13,729 nt of DNA from positions 1-13,729 of the forward strand of contig DATBBL010000081.1 in assembly GCA_036271015.1 (NCBI GenBank), written 5' to 3'. The notes beneath the pieces were generated by a model, which saw only the letters and a list, made by a program, of their open reading frames with translations, did no database searches and was not told where the DNA came from. Position numbers and translations under genes: made by a program. Below, in pieces: positions 5,509-12,712 of the stretch (position 1 is its first letter; every line of letters begins with the position of its first letter). The DNA is from DASUAS01 sp036271015 (GTDB lineage Bacteria; Actinomycetota; Acidimicrobiia; IMCC26256; DASPTH01).

Positions 5509-8285
5509 CAGGTGCCGTAGAAGACGCGTTCGACGACGCGGCGGGCGCGACGCGTGACGCGGCGGTAGTCGTCGCGCAGCGTGATGTTGGGCTGGTGCAC
5601 GTACCCGAGCAGCAACGCGAGGCGCTCGAGCTCCGCGGGGTCGCCGGGCAGGGCGTCGGACGGCTGGCCGGTCTGCAGGTAGCGAGCGTTCCGGGCTCGC
5701 TCGCAGAATCGGTACGACTCCTCGAGCACCTCGGCGTCCGCATCGTCGAGGAACCCGCCCGCGCGCAAGCGGGCCAGCGCGTCGATCGTGCCCGGTACCC
5801 GCAGCTCGGGATGCTCGCCGCCGTGAACGAGCTGGAGCAGCTGCACGGTGAACTCGACGTCCGACATCGAGCCGCGCCCGAGCTTCAAGTGGAACTGGGG
5901 GTCCTCACCCGGCGGGATGCGCTCGCGCTCGATGCGCGCCTTCATGCGGCGGATCTCGCGGACGTCGTCCTCGGTCATCGGCCGTTGGTACACGAACTCG
6001 TCGGCGACGGCGCGGAATTCGGCGCCGAGGGCGGCGTCGCCCGCCACGAACCGGGCCTTGGTGAGCGCCTGGCGCTCCCAGGGCAGACCCCACTGCTCGT
6101 AGTACGCCCGAAAGCCGCCGATCGACCGGGCGAGGGGCCCCTGGTTGCCCTCGGGGCGCAATCGGGCGTCGATGCGGAAGGTCTGGCCCTCGGCGGTGGT
6201 CGCGCCGATCTCCTGGACGAGCCGCGCCGCGATCTGCTCGGCGGCGTCGTAGTCGGCGGGGCTCTCGCCCGCGTACACGAACAGCACGTCGATGTCGGAC
6301 GCGTACGAGAGCTCACCCGCGCCCAGACGGCCCATGCCGATCACCGCGAACGGGAGCGTCGGGCGGAGTGATGCCAAGGCGGCCTCGAGCGACGCCTCCG
6401 CCAGCACCGTCAGCTCGCGCTCGGTCGCCTCGAGCCGGGCGTACCCGAGGAGGTCGCGGGTCGCGACCCGGAGCAGCTCGCGTCGCTTGAAGCGCCGGAG
6501 CCCTTCACGGCGCTGCTCCTCGTCGCCCCGCCATTCGAGCGTGTCGAAGGCGTCGGCGACGAGCTCGGCGCGCGTGCTCTCGACCGCGAGGGCCTCGTCG
6601 TCGTCGAGGGTGTCGACGAACTCCGGGTGCCGCCGCAGGGCTTCACCGACGACCCGGCTGGCACCCAGGAGGTGGCACGCGCGCTCCGCCGCACCGGGCG
6701 CGTCACGGAAGGTCACCGCCAGGGACGCCGACCGCGCCGGTCCCTCGACCAGCCGCCGCAGCTGGAGGAGCCCGAGGTCGGGGTCGGGTGTCTCCGAGAG
6801 CCACTCGAGGATGACGGGGAGCATCTCGCGCATGACGCGGGAGCGTCGCGTGAGCCCGTCGGCGAGCTCCCGCACCGCAGCGCGCGTGCGCTCGACGTCG
6901 GCGAAGCCGAACGCGGCGAGGCGCTCCTGGGCCGCCTCGGGGGAGAGCGCGCCGGCGCCCGCGAGCGTCTCGAGGAGCGGAGCGAAGAACAGGCGCTCGT
7001 GGATGCTCCGGACCGTGCGCTGGTGTTCCCGGTGTTCCGCCTCGAAGCGCTCGAGCGCGGTCCGTTCGGGGCTGTCGCGGTACCCGAGCACGCGCGCCAG
7101 GCGGATGCGGGCTTGTTCGTCCGACGGGATCACGTGCGTCTGCTGCTCGTCGTACAGCTGGATGCGGTGCTCGACCGTCCGGAGGAACCGGTACGCGCGG
7201 TCGAGCCGGTCGGCGTCGGTCCGGTCGACGTAGCCGCCGGCCGCGAGCTCCTGCAGCGCGTCCAGCGTCGTCGGCGACCGCACGCTCTCGTCCTCGCGGC
7301 CGTGCACCAATTGCAGCAACTGCACCGCGAACTCGATGTCGCGGATGCCGCCGCGCCCGCGTTTGAGCTCGCGCTCGGCGAGCCCCTTGCGCTCGGTGAT
7401 CTCCTCCGCCCGTTCCTTCATCGCCCGGATCTCGCGCACGGCGTCGGGCTCGAGCCGATCGGGCCACACGCGGGGTGTGGTGAGGGCCATGAACTCGGCG
7501 CCCAGGGCGCGGTCGCCGGCGACCGGACGGGCCTTGAGCAGCGCCTGGAATTCCCACGTGCGCGCCCATCCGTCGTAGTAGCTCGCGTAGCTCTCGAGCG
7601 TGCGGGTCAGCGGCCCCTGCCGCCCCTCGGGCCGCAGGTTGGCGTCGGTGCGGAAGACGATGCCGTATTCGCTGGACGACGTCATCGTGCTCAGCACGGA
7701 GCGCGCGGTGTGTTCCGCCGCGTCGGCGTCGCCGTCGTGGACGAACAGCACGTCCACGTCCGACGCGTAGTTGAGCTCCCGGCCACCGAGCTTGCCCATG
7801 CCGATCACCGCGAAGCGCACCGCGGGATCGACGATCGCGAGGGCGGCCTCCAGGCACACCGCGGCGAGCGCAGCGAGCTCCCGTCCGACGGCGGGCATGT
7901 CGGCCGTCCCGAGCAGATCGCGCACCGCGACCCTGAGCAGCTCACGTCGCTTCCAGCGGCGGAGCGTCTGCGCGTCCTGCTCGGGAACGTCGTCCCACGA
8001 CGTGCGGTACGACTCGACCGTGCGTTCACGCGCGAAGTCGTCGGGATCGCGGAGCGGATCGAGCAGGGAGTCGTCGGCGACGATCGCGGACGAGAGCGAG
8101 CGGGAGGCGCAGGCGAGGGCGACGAGGCCGTCCCGCACCAACGGGTCGGTGGCGAGCTCGTCGGCGAGCCCAGGATGCTCCTCGACCGCCCGTTCGAGGA
8201 GCATGCGCGCCGTGCGGGCGTCGGCCGAGCGCTCGATCGCGGTCGCGAGAGCGGGCGTCTCGTGCAACGTGGTCCCGCCAGGCAT
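5508..8285 (-). CDS. glnE: Bifunctional glutamine synthetase adenylyltransferase / deadenylylase
   Basis: GlnE adds AMP to glutamine synthetase to inactivate it, and removes AMP to reactivate it, according to nitrogen state. The 925 residues contain two copies of a nucleotidyltransferase unit. The N-terminal (deadenylylase) copy has IGMGKLGGRELNYASDVDVLF (161-181, Asp176 and Asp178) and IRDIEFAVQLLQLVHG (314-329). The C-terminal (adenylyltransferase) copy has IGMGRLGAGELSYASDIDVLF (649-669, Asp664 and Asp666) and MSDVEFTVQLLQLVHG (807-822). Both keep a RxDxxLRPEGxQGPL strand. The length is slightly below the 950-1000 usual in E. coli and actinobacteria, the N-terminus being short. I chose the ATG at 8283-8285 because it is followed by family-like sequence; further upstream the frame runs through the divergent nadE. 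No Shine-Dalgarno is present; a -10-like box lies 6 nt upstream. The stop overlaps the next gene. Confidence 0.95.
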   Translation of the reverse strand: MPGGTTLHETPALATAIERSADARTARMLLERAVEEHPGLADELATDPLVRDGLVALACASRSLSSAIVADDSLLDPLRDPDDFARERTVESYRTSWDDVPEQDAQTLRRWKRRELLRVAVRDLLGTADMPAVGRELAALAAVCLEAALAIVDPAVRFAVIGMGKLGGRELNYASDVDVLFVHDGDADAAEHTARSVLSTMTSSSEYGIVFRTDANLRPEGRQGPLTRTLESYASYYDGWARTWEFQALLKARPVAGDRALGAEFMALTTPRVWPDRLEPDAVREIRAMKERAEEITERKGLAERELKRGRGGIRDIEFAVQLLQLVHGREDESVRSPTTLDALQELAAGGYVDRTDADRLDRAYRFLRTVEHRIQLYDEQQTHVIPSDEQARIRLARVLGYRDSPERTALERFEAEHREHQRTVRSIHERLFFAPLLETLAGAGALSPEAAQERLAAFGFADVERTRAAVRELADGLTRRSRVMREMLPVILEWLSETPDPDLGLLQLRRLVEGPARSASLAVTFRDAPGAAERACHLLGASRVVGEALRRHPEFVDTLDDDEALAVESTRAELVADAFDTLEWRGDEEQRREGLRRFKRRELLRVATRDLLGYARLEATERELTVLAEASLEAALASLRPTLPFAVIGMGRLGAGELSYASDIDVLFVYAGESPADYDAAEQIAARLVQEIGATTAEGQTFRIDARLRPEGNQGPLARSIGGFRAYYEQWGLPWERQALTKARFVAGDAALGAEFRAVADEFVYQRPMTEDDVREIRRMKARIERERIPPGEDPQFHLKLGRGSMSDVEFTVQLLQLVHGGEHPELRVPGTIDALARLRAGGFLDDADAEVLEESYRFCERARNARYLQTGQPSDALPGDPAELERLALLLGYVHQPNITLRDDYRRVTRRARRVVERVFYGT

Positions 8286-8291
8286 GCACGC

Positions 8292-8297
8292 AGTGTC
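8292..8297 (-). promoter_or_regulatory. Candidate -10 box of glnE (leaderless)
   Basis: GACACT on the minus strand keeps the key A at position 2 and T at position 6. It ends exactly 6 nt before the glnE ATG, so transcription would begin at or next to the A of ATG. No Shine-Dalgarno lies in between, which is what a leaderless mRNA would show. No -35 element is recognisable. Confidence 0.35.
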
Positions 8298-8300
8298 GCG

Positions 8301-8306
8301 TATCCT
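8301..8306 (+). promoter_or_regulatory. Candidate -10 box of nadE (leaderless)
   Basis: TATCCT fits TANNNT and ends 6 nt before the GTG start of nadE at 8313. The bases between (GACCAG) offer no usable ribosome binding site, which points to a leaderless transcript. The whole divergent gap is 27 bp, so the -35 region, if used, lies inside glnE. Confidence 0.5.
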
Positions 8307-8312
8307 GACCAG

Positions 8313-10022
8313 GTGGCCCGTCTCCGCGTCGCTGCCGCGCAGCTCGATCTCGTCGTGGGTGATCTCGACGGCAACATGGAGCGCATGCTCGATGCCTACG
8401 AGCGCGCCGACGCCGCCGGCTGCGACCTGGTCGCGTTCCCGGAGCTCGCGCTCACCGGGTATCCGCCGGAGGATCTGCTCCTCCGGCCGGCGTTCGTGGC
8501 GCGCTGCGCCGAGATGCTCGACAAGTTCGCCGCCCACACGGGCCGCACCGCGGCGGTGGTCGGTTTCCCCGAGGCGACTCGGGACCTCGCCAACGCGGCG
8601 GCGGTCTGCTCGCAGGGTCGTGTGTACGGGGTCTACCGCAAGCACCTGCTGCCGAACTACGCGGTGTTCGACGAACCGCGCTACTTCACGCCGTCCACCG
8701 ACGACGGACCGCTGTTCGTGGTGGGTGGTCTGCGGGTCGCGATCACGGTGTGCGAGGACGCCTGGAGCCCGACCGGTCCCATCGCGACGCAAGCGGCGGG
8801 TGGAGCCGAGCTGGTGGTGAACATCAACGCGTCGCCGTTCTACGCCGGTCGCATCCACGAGCGCGAAGCGATGCTGTCGACGCGAGCGGCCGACGCCGCG
8901 GTGCCCGTGCTCTACGTGAACCTCGTCGGAGGGCAGGACGAGCTCGTCTTCGACGGCGCCTCGATGCTGTTCGACGAGACCGGGCGTCTGATCGCGCGGG
9001 CGGCGCAGTTCACCGAGGACTTGCTCGTCGCCGACGTCGAGGTGCGCCCTGCGTTTCGTCGCCGGCTGCTCGATCCGCGCGGCCGCTCGAACGCGCCCGC
9101 GATGCGCGAGGTGATGGTCAGCGAGGCCCGACTCGGGGAGCACCGCGAGGAGGCCCGCGTCGAGCCGTTGCTGCCACCGGTGCGCGAGGTCTACGAGGCC
9201 CTCGTGCTCGGGACGCGCGACTACGTGGTCAAGAACGGCTTCACCCGTGTCGTCATCGGCCTGTCGGGCGGTATCGACTCGTCGCTCGTGGCTGCGATCG
9301 CGGTCGACGCGCTCGGACGCGAGCACGTCGTCGGGGTGCTCATGCCCTCGCGCTTCTCCAGCCAGGGGAGCGTCGCCGACGCCGAGGCGCTGGCGGCCAA
9401 CCTCGGGATCGAGACGGTGACCGTGCCCATCGAGGAGGCGCACGGCGCCTTCCTCGACATGCTCGCCCCGACGTTCGCCGGCCTCGAACCCGGGTTGGCG
9501 GAGGAGAACCTCCAGGCGCGGATCCGGGGCACGCTCCTGATGACGATGTCGAACAAGTTCGGCTGGCTCGTGCTCACCACCGGCAACAAGAGCGAGATCG
9601 CCACCGGGTACTCGACGCTCTACGGCGACATGGCCGGCGGCTTCGCCGTCATCAAGGACGTGCCCAAGATGCTGGTGTACGCCCTCGCGCGCGATCGCAA
9701 CGACCGCGCGCCGCGCCCGGTCGTGCCCGACTCCGTGCTCGAGAAGCCGCCCAGCGCGGAGCTGCGGCCCGACCAGGAGGACACCGACTCGTTGCCCGTG
9801 TACGAGGTCCTCGACCCGATCATCGAGGGCTACGTGGAGGGTGACCTCTCGGCGGCCGAGCTCGAGGCGGCCGGCTTCGATGCCGAGACGGTCCGGCGCG
9901 TCGCGCAGCTGGTGGATCGCAACGAGTACAAGCGCCGGCAGGCGCCGCCCGGGGTCCGGGTGTCGCCCAAGGCGTTCGGGAAGGACCGGCGGCTGCCGAT
10001 CACCAACCGCTGGCCCGGCTAG
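8313..10022 (+). CDS. nadE: Glutamine-dependent NAD(+) synthase
   Basis: This enzyme makes NAD from deamido-NAD with ATP and ammonia taken from glutamine, the last step of NAD synthesis in the cytoplasm. It has 569 residues. Residues 1-270 are a nitrilase-type glutamine amidase with catalytic Glu44 (AFPELALTGYPPEDLL), Lys110 (YRKHLLPNY) and Cys147 (TVCEDAW). Residues 290-569 are the synthetase with the ATP-binding SGGIDSS loop (318-324), LLTTGNKSE-like sequence, YSTLYGDMAGGFA and the RPxxxDSVLxKPPSAELRPDQxD segment. All key residues are present. It is the shorter bacterial two-domain form, not the roughly 680-residue mycobacterial one. The start is a GTG giving MARLRVAAAQLDLVVGDLDG; the frame extends far upstream but is antisense to glnE. 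It diverges from glnE across 27 bp and is followed after 53 nt by a transporter. Confidence 0.96.
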   Translation: MARLRVAAAQLDLVVGDLDGNMERMLDAYERADAAGCDLVAFPELALTGYPPEDLLLRPAFVARCAEMLDKFAAHTGRTAAVVGFPEATRDLANAAAVCSQGRVYGVYRKHLLPNYAVFDEPRYFTPSTDDGPLFVVGGLRVAITVCEDAWSPTGPIATQAAGGAELVVNINASPFYAGRIHEREAMLSTRAADAAVPVLYVNLVGGQDELVFDGASMLFDETGRLIARAAQFTEDLLVADVEVRPAFRRRLLDPRGRSNAPAMREVMVSEARLGEHREEARVEPLLPPVREVYEALVLGTRDYVVKNGFTRVVIGLSGGIDSSLVAAIAVDALGREHVVGVLMPSRFSSQGSVADAEALAANLGIETVTVPIEEAHGAFLDMLAPTFAGLEPGLAEENLQARIRGTLLMTMSNKFGWLVLTTGNKSEIATGYSTLYGDMAGGFAVIKDVPKMLVYALARDRNDRAPRPVVPDSVLEKPPSAELRPDQEDTDSLPVYEVLDPIIEGYVEGDLSAAELEAAGFDAETVRRVAQLVDRNEYKRRQAPPGVRVSPKAFGKDRRLPITNRWPG

Positions 10023-10035
10023 GAGATGAAGCGGA

Positions 10036-10059
10036 GCCGCGCCCGGAGGGCGGGGCGGC
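10036..10059 (+). other. GC-rich hairpin between nadE and the transporter
   Basis: GCCGC-GCCC (10036-10044) can pair with GGGC (10048-10051) and GCGGC (10055-10059). This leaves a 3-nt loop and a 3-nt G bulge. There is no T-tract, so it is not a classic intrinsic terminator. It may slow transcription or shape the 53-nt leader, or be chance in such GC-rich sequence. Confidence 0.3.
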
Positions 10060-10075
10060 GGAGCAAGATGGTGCG

Positions 10076-10984
10076 TTGAGGAAGCGCTTCGCCGCCGAAG
10101 CCGCGCTCGTGGGCGCGGCCCTGCTCTACGGGGTCACGTTCCCGCTGGTGCACGACGCGCTCGCCGACATCACGCCGTTCGCGTACCTGCTCGGCCGGTT
10201 CGGCATCGCCACGCTGGTGCTGCTGCCGGCCGCGCTGCCCGCGTTGCGCAGGCCGGGACCGGAGCGCCGGATGCTGGTGCGGGCCGGCCTGACCGCGGGC
10301 GTGATCCTCTTCGGCGGCTACGCGACCCAGACCGTTGGTCTGCAGTACACGTCACCGTCGACGTCGGCGTTCATCACCGGGCTGTACGTCGTGATCACGC
10401 CGGTGATCGAGTCCGCCATCAGCCGTCGGGTGCCGCGCCCTCCGGTGCTGGTGGGGATCGTCATCGCGACCGCGGGGCTCTACCTGCTCACCGGCGCCGA
10501 CGTGCACCTCGGGCGGGGCGAGCTCTTCACGCTCGCGTGCGCGGTGCTGTTCGCGTTCCACATCGTCTACATCGGCGCCTACGCCAACCGGTTGCCGCCG
10601 ACGCAGTTCACCGCGCTGCAGATCGGCGCGGTGGCGCTCCTGTCGGTCGTGCCCGCCGCCGATCAGGGCGTCGGCACGCTCAGCACCCTCGCGATCGTCG
10701 CGGTGGTGTTCACCGGCCTTGCCTGCTCCGCGCTCGCGCTGCCGCTGCAGCTGTGGGGGCAGCGCCGGATCCCCGCCACGCGCGCGGCGCTGATCCTGCT
10801 GGCCGAGCCCGTCTTCGCCGGGATCGCGGGATACGTCGACGGTGAACGCCTCGGTCCCGGCCGGCTCGCCGGTGGCGCCGCCATCCTGCTGGGCATCATC
10901 GTGTCGGAGTTCTGGCCTCGCGGTCCGGTGCCGACGGACGGTGCCGGAGGTGACAAGGTGCTGCCGTCGCAGGAGGTGACGTGA
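10076..10984 (+). CDS. EamA/DMT-superfamily transporter (RhaT/YdcZ-like permease)
   Basis: This 302-residue inner-membrane protein has about ten hydrophobic helices arranged as two EamA repeats (roughly residues 8-138 and 148-282). Repeat 1 begins EAALVGAALLYGVTFPLVHDAL, and its end contains the typical TSPSTSAFITGLYVVITPVIE stretch. Repeat 2 contains RIPATRAALILLAEPVFAGI, a match to the conserved helix that ends with the EPV motif. Such proteins export or import small metabolites such as amino acids or nucleotide sugars; the substrate is unknown. The best start is TTG at 10076. A possible -10 (CAAGAT) lies 6 nt before it, while the nearest GGAG is 12 nt away, so leaderless or read-through expression is more likely than normal initiation. 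The C-terminal 20 residues are hydrophilic, and their codons hold the ribosome binding site of the next gene. Confidence 0.85.
   Translation: MRKRFAAEAALVGAALLYGVTFPLVHDALADITPFAYLLGRFGIATLVLLPAALPALRRPGPERRMLVRAGLTAGVILFGGYATQTVGLQYTSPSTSAFITGLYVVITPVIESAISRRVPRPPVLVGIVIATAGLYLLTGADVHLGRGELFTLACAVLFAFHIVYIGAYANRLPPTQFTALQIGAVALLSVVPAADQGVGTLSTLAIVAVVFTGLACSALALPLQLWGQRRIPATRAALILLAEPVFAGIAGYVDGERLGPGRLAGGAAILLGIIVSEFWPRGPVPTDGAGGDKVLPSQEVT
10971..10979 (+). promoter_or_regulatory. Full-length Shine-Dalgarno inside the transporter gene
   Basis: AGGAGGTGA matches the complement of the 16S rRNA 3' end over nine bases. It lies just before the GTG start at 10981, with 4 nt from GGAGG to the start. 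The core GGAGGTGAC is also present 26 nt earlier, at 10946-10954. The strong site supports the GTG and suggests that the small downstream protein is made efficiently. Confidence 0.65.
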
Positions 10985-11433
10985 GCGGGACGCAGACGCA
11001 GGTGGGGATCGTCGAATGGGCAGGGCGCACCACGAGCGCACGGGCGCTCGACATGCAGCTGGCGGCGCGGCTCGGCGGCTGGGTGCCGCGAGTGGCCCCG
11101 GCCGGCGCCAAGCTGCTGCTGGCCCGTCACAGCCGTCACTTCGCCTGGCACGCCGAGCTGTGGGACGGCCTGGTGCCCGTCCTGCACGACCACGCGGAAG
11201 CGTCGGCGATCACCGACGAGCGGCTGCTCGAGGCCTCGACAGCACTCACCGCGGTCACGGAGCCACAGGCCCTCTACGACGACGTCCTGCCCCTCGTCGT
11301 CGCCACGTACCGGACGTGGTCGGGGGAGGCCACGCCGATCGCCGAGCGTCCAATCATGCGGGCGCTCGACCTCGTGCTCCACGACCTCGACTTCGACGCC
11401 CAGGAGGGTCACGACCTCTTCTCGCGGGGCTGA
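10981..11433 (+). CDS. Small ferritin-like helical protein, function unknown
   Basis: The 150-residue cytoplasmic protein has no signal peptide or membrane segment. It looks all-helical, with LGGWVPRVAPAGAKLLLARH (31-50), SRHFAWHAELWDGLVPVL (51-68), LYDDVLPLVVATYRTW (98-113) and RPIMRALDLVLHDLDFD (123-139). His50, His53, His57, Glu59 and later acidic and His residues resemble metal-binding helices. From memory, the A-W-H-A-E-L-W motif marks an actinobacterial ferritin-like family of unknown role. The GTG start overlaps the transporter stop as GTGA and is served by a strong Shine-Dalgarno, so the two genes are translationally coupled and may act together. A probable terminator follows directly. 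The metal binding is inferred and the family match is not proven. Confidence 0.7.
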   Translation: MSGTQTQVGIVEWAGRTTSARALDMQLAARLGGWVPRVAPAGAKLLLARHSRHFAWHAELWDGLVPVLHDHAEASAITDERLLEASTALTAVTEPQALYDDVLPLVVATYRTWSGEATPIAERPIMRALDLVLHDLDFDAQEGHDLFSRG

Positions 11434-11452
11434 GACGCCCGGGAGGCGTTTC
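11433..11452 (+). terminator. Probable intrinsic terminator after the ferritin-like gene
   Basis: ACGCC (11435-11439) pairs with GGCGT (11445-11449) around a 5-nt loop. Flanking G-T and A-T pairs extend the stem, and a short TTT run closes the element. It lies immediately after the stop codon. The stem and T-run are short, so termination may be partial. It separates the nadE-transporter side from the sigma factor. Confidence 0.5.
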
Positions 11453-11472
11453 CGATGGCTTGACGCGGCCGG

Positions 11473-11478
11473 TATCGT
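11473..11478 (+). promoter_or_regulatory. Candidate -10 box of the sigma factor gene
   Basis: TATCGT fits TANNNT. A weak -35 (TTCCGA, 11450-11455) lies 17 nt upstream and overlaps the terminator tail. Transcription would start near 11485 and give a leader of about 90 nt. The leader carries GCACGTGC and GAGCTCAGCTC dyads, whose role is unclear. Confidence 0.4.
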
Positions 11479-11563
11479 GAATGGGCAACAGCAGCAACAT
11501 TCGTGGCCTGCACGCACGTGCCCGGGTGCGGCCGTCCGAGTCCACGAGCTCAGCTCATCGAGC

Positions 11564-11569
11564 AAGGGG
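11564..11569 (+). promoter_or_regulatory. Ribosome binding site of the sigma factor gene
   Basis: AAGGGG lies 7 nt before the GTG at 11577, a normal spacing. It decides the start, giving MAKERVERDEEDLVRLYL. Confidence 0.6.
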
Positions 11570-11576
11570 TCACTGA

Positions 11577-12515
11577 GTGGCGAAGGAGCGTGTCGAGCGC
11601 GACGAAGAAGATCTCGTCCGGCTCTATCTCACCGACATCGGCCAGTATCCGCTGCTGACGAAGGACGATGAGGTCCGCCTCGCCCAACAGATCGAGCAAG
11701 GCAACACGGCCCGCGCGGAGCTGGTTGACGGGGCGAAGGCACTCACTCCCACGAAGAAGCGCGAGCTGCGGCGCACTGCCCGTCTGGGCGACGATGCGCA
11801 ACGCACCTTCGTGCAGTCGAACCTCCGCCTCGTGGTGTCGATCGCGAAGAAGTACCAGGCGTCCGGGCTCCCGCTCCTCGACCTGATCCAGGAGGGGAAC
11901 CTCGGCCTGATGCACGCGGTCGAGAAGTTCGACTGGCGCAAGGGGTTCAAGTTCTCCACGTACGCGACGTGGTGGATCCGCCAGGCCATCACGCGCGGCA
12001 TCGCCAACACCGGCCGCACCATCCGGCTCCCGGTCCACGCCGGCGACACGTTGGCGCGGCTGCAGAAGGCCCGCTCGCGCCTGGAGCTGAAGCTCGGGCG
12101 CCCGGCGACGCTCTCCGAACTCTCGGCCGAGGTCGAGATGCCGGAGGACAAGGTCACCGAGGCCCTCCGCTTCGCGGCCGAGCCGCTGTCGTTGTCGGAG
12201 CCTCTGCGCGAGGACGGCGACGCCGAGCTGGGCGACATCGTCGAGGACCGGTCGGCCGAGTCTCCGTTCGAGGTGGCGGCCACCGCGCTGCTGCCCGACG
12301 AGATCGAGAAGCTGCTCGCACCGCTCGACGAGCGCGAGCGGCAGATCCTGGCCCTCCGCTTCGGGCTCGACCGGGGTGAGCCGCGGACGCTCGAAGAGGT
12401 GGGGGAGCACTTCAACCTCACGCGAGAGCGGATCCGCCAGATCGAAGCCCGTGCCATGAGCAAGCTGCGCCACCCGTCGGCCGACACCGGCGCGCGCGAC
12501 CTCCTCGCGGTCTGA
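11577..12515 (+). CDS. RNA polymerase sigma-70 factor, SigA/HrdB-like (group 1 or 2)
   Basis: The 312-residue factor directs RNA polymerase to promoters with -10 and -35 elements. Region 1.2 is at 11-42 (EDLVRLYLTDIGQYPLLTKD). Region 2 is at 73-150, with DLIQEGNLGLMHAVEKFDWR (102-121) as the core-binding box and FSTYATWWIRQAITRGIA (126-143) for -10 recognition. Region 3 is at about 150-230, containing ELGDIVED (217-224). Region 4 is at 238-300, with the -35 helix-turn-helix TLEEVGEHFNLTRERIRQIE (271-290). Region 1.1 is absent, so the protein is either a compact primary factor or a stationary-phase/stress group 2 paralogue; one window cannot tell. The gene is monocistronic by appearance, with its own promoter, GTG start and ribosome binding site. 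No anti-sigma gene lies beside it, as expected for groups 1 and 2. Confidence 0.95.
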   Translation: MAKERVERDEEDLVRLYLTDIGQYPLLTKDDEVRLAQQIEQGNTARAELVDGAKALTPTKKRELRRTARLGDDAQRTFVQSNLRLVVSIAKKYQASGLPLLDLIQEGNLGLMHAVEKFDWRKGFKFSTYATWWIRQAITRGIANTGRTIRLPVHAGDTLARLQKARSRLELKLGRPATLSELSAEVEMPEDKVTEALRFAAEPLSLSEPLREDGDAELGDIVEDRSAESPFEVAATALLPDEIEKLLAPLDERERQILALRFGLDRGEPRTLEEVGEHFNLTRERIRQIEARAMSKLRHPSADTGARDLLAV

Positions 12516-12573
12516 CGCACTCGCGCTCCGGCCCGCTGATCTCTGCGCCCCGCCTCCTCGCGGTCCTCCTCGC
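12500..12573 (+). repeat. Short direct repeats at the sigma gene end and in the spacer
   Basis: CCTCCTCGCGGTC occurs at 12500-12512, across the last codons of the sigma gene, and again at 12553-12565. A third partial copy, CCTCCTCGC, is at 12565-12573. The tandem-like arrangement suggests local duplication or slippage of the 3' end. Confidence 0.55.
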
Positions 12574-12604
12574 TCGCTGCGCTCGCATCGTGCGGAGGCT
12601 TCGA

Positions 12605-12659
12605 TCGGCGGTGCTCCGAGCTCAGCGTGCCTGTCTGGTTTCGTCGGCGGTGCTCCGCC
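12605..12659 (+). repeat. 14-bp direct repeat, second copy forming a hairpin
   Basis: TCGGCGGTGCTCCG occurs at 12605-12618 and 12644-12657, starts 39 nt apart. In the second copy the flanking CC completes GGCGG-TGCT-CCGCC (12646-12659), a 5-bp stem with a 4-nt loop. Nearby, CGCTCG-CTG-CGCTCG adds to the repeat-rich look of the 203-bp spacer 12516-12718, in which no gene is seen. It could be a dispersed intergenic element or a terminator for the sigma gene; there is no T-run. Confidence 0.5.
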
Positions 12660-12703
12660 CTTGGTGCGCGACCCTCGAGGTCTGGGCCCGCTCGTCGCAG
12701 CCG

Positions 12704-12712
12704 TGAGATACT
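12704..12712 (+). promoter_or_regulatory. Extended -10 promoter of the molybdenum oxidoreductase (leaderless)
   Basis: TGA-GATACT forms an extended -10 element (TGn directly before the hexamer). It ends exactly 6 nt before the ATG at 12719. The bases between (TGACTG) and those just upstream give no Shine-Dalgarno, so the mRNA is probably leaderless. No -35 is seen, which is usual for extended -10 promoters. Confidence 0.5.

Noticed and set aside
6627..8312. Extension of the nadE frame 562 codons upstream, across glnE
   Set aside because: It is antisense to conserved glnE domains. Long open antisense frames are expected in DNA of this GC content. The NadE family start MARLRVAAAQ lies at 8313.
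8286..9443. Extension of the glnE frame 386 codons upstream, across nadE
   Set aside because: It is antisense to the conserved nadE catalytic regions, and its composition is biased (His, Arg, Asp rich) without family features. Family-like GlnE sequence begins only after the ATG at 8285.
11460..11478. TTGACG followed by TATCGT as a -35/-10 pair for the sigma gene
   Set aside because: The spacing is only 7 bp, far below the 16-18 bp needed. TATCGT is kept as a -10, but TTGACG is not its -35.
12552..12599. GCCTCC ... GGAGGC inverted repeat as a terminator after the sigma gene
   Set aside because: The loop would be 36 nt, the stem only 6 bp, and there is no T-run.
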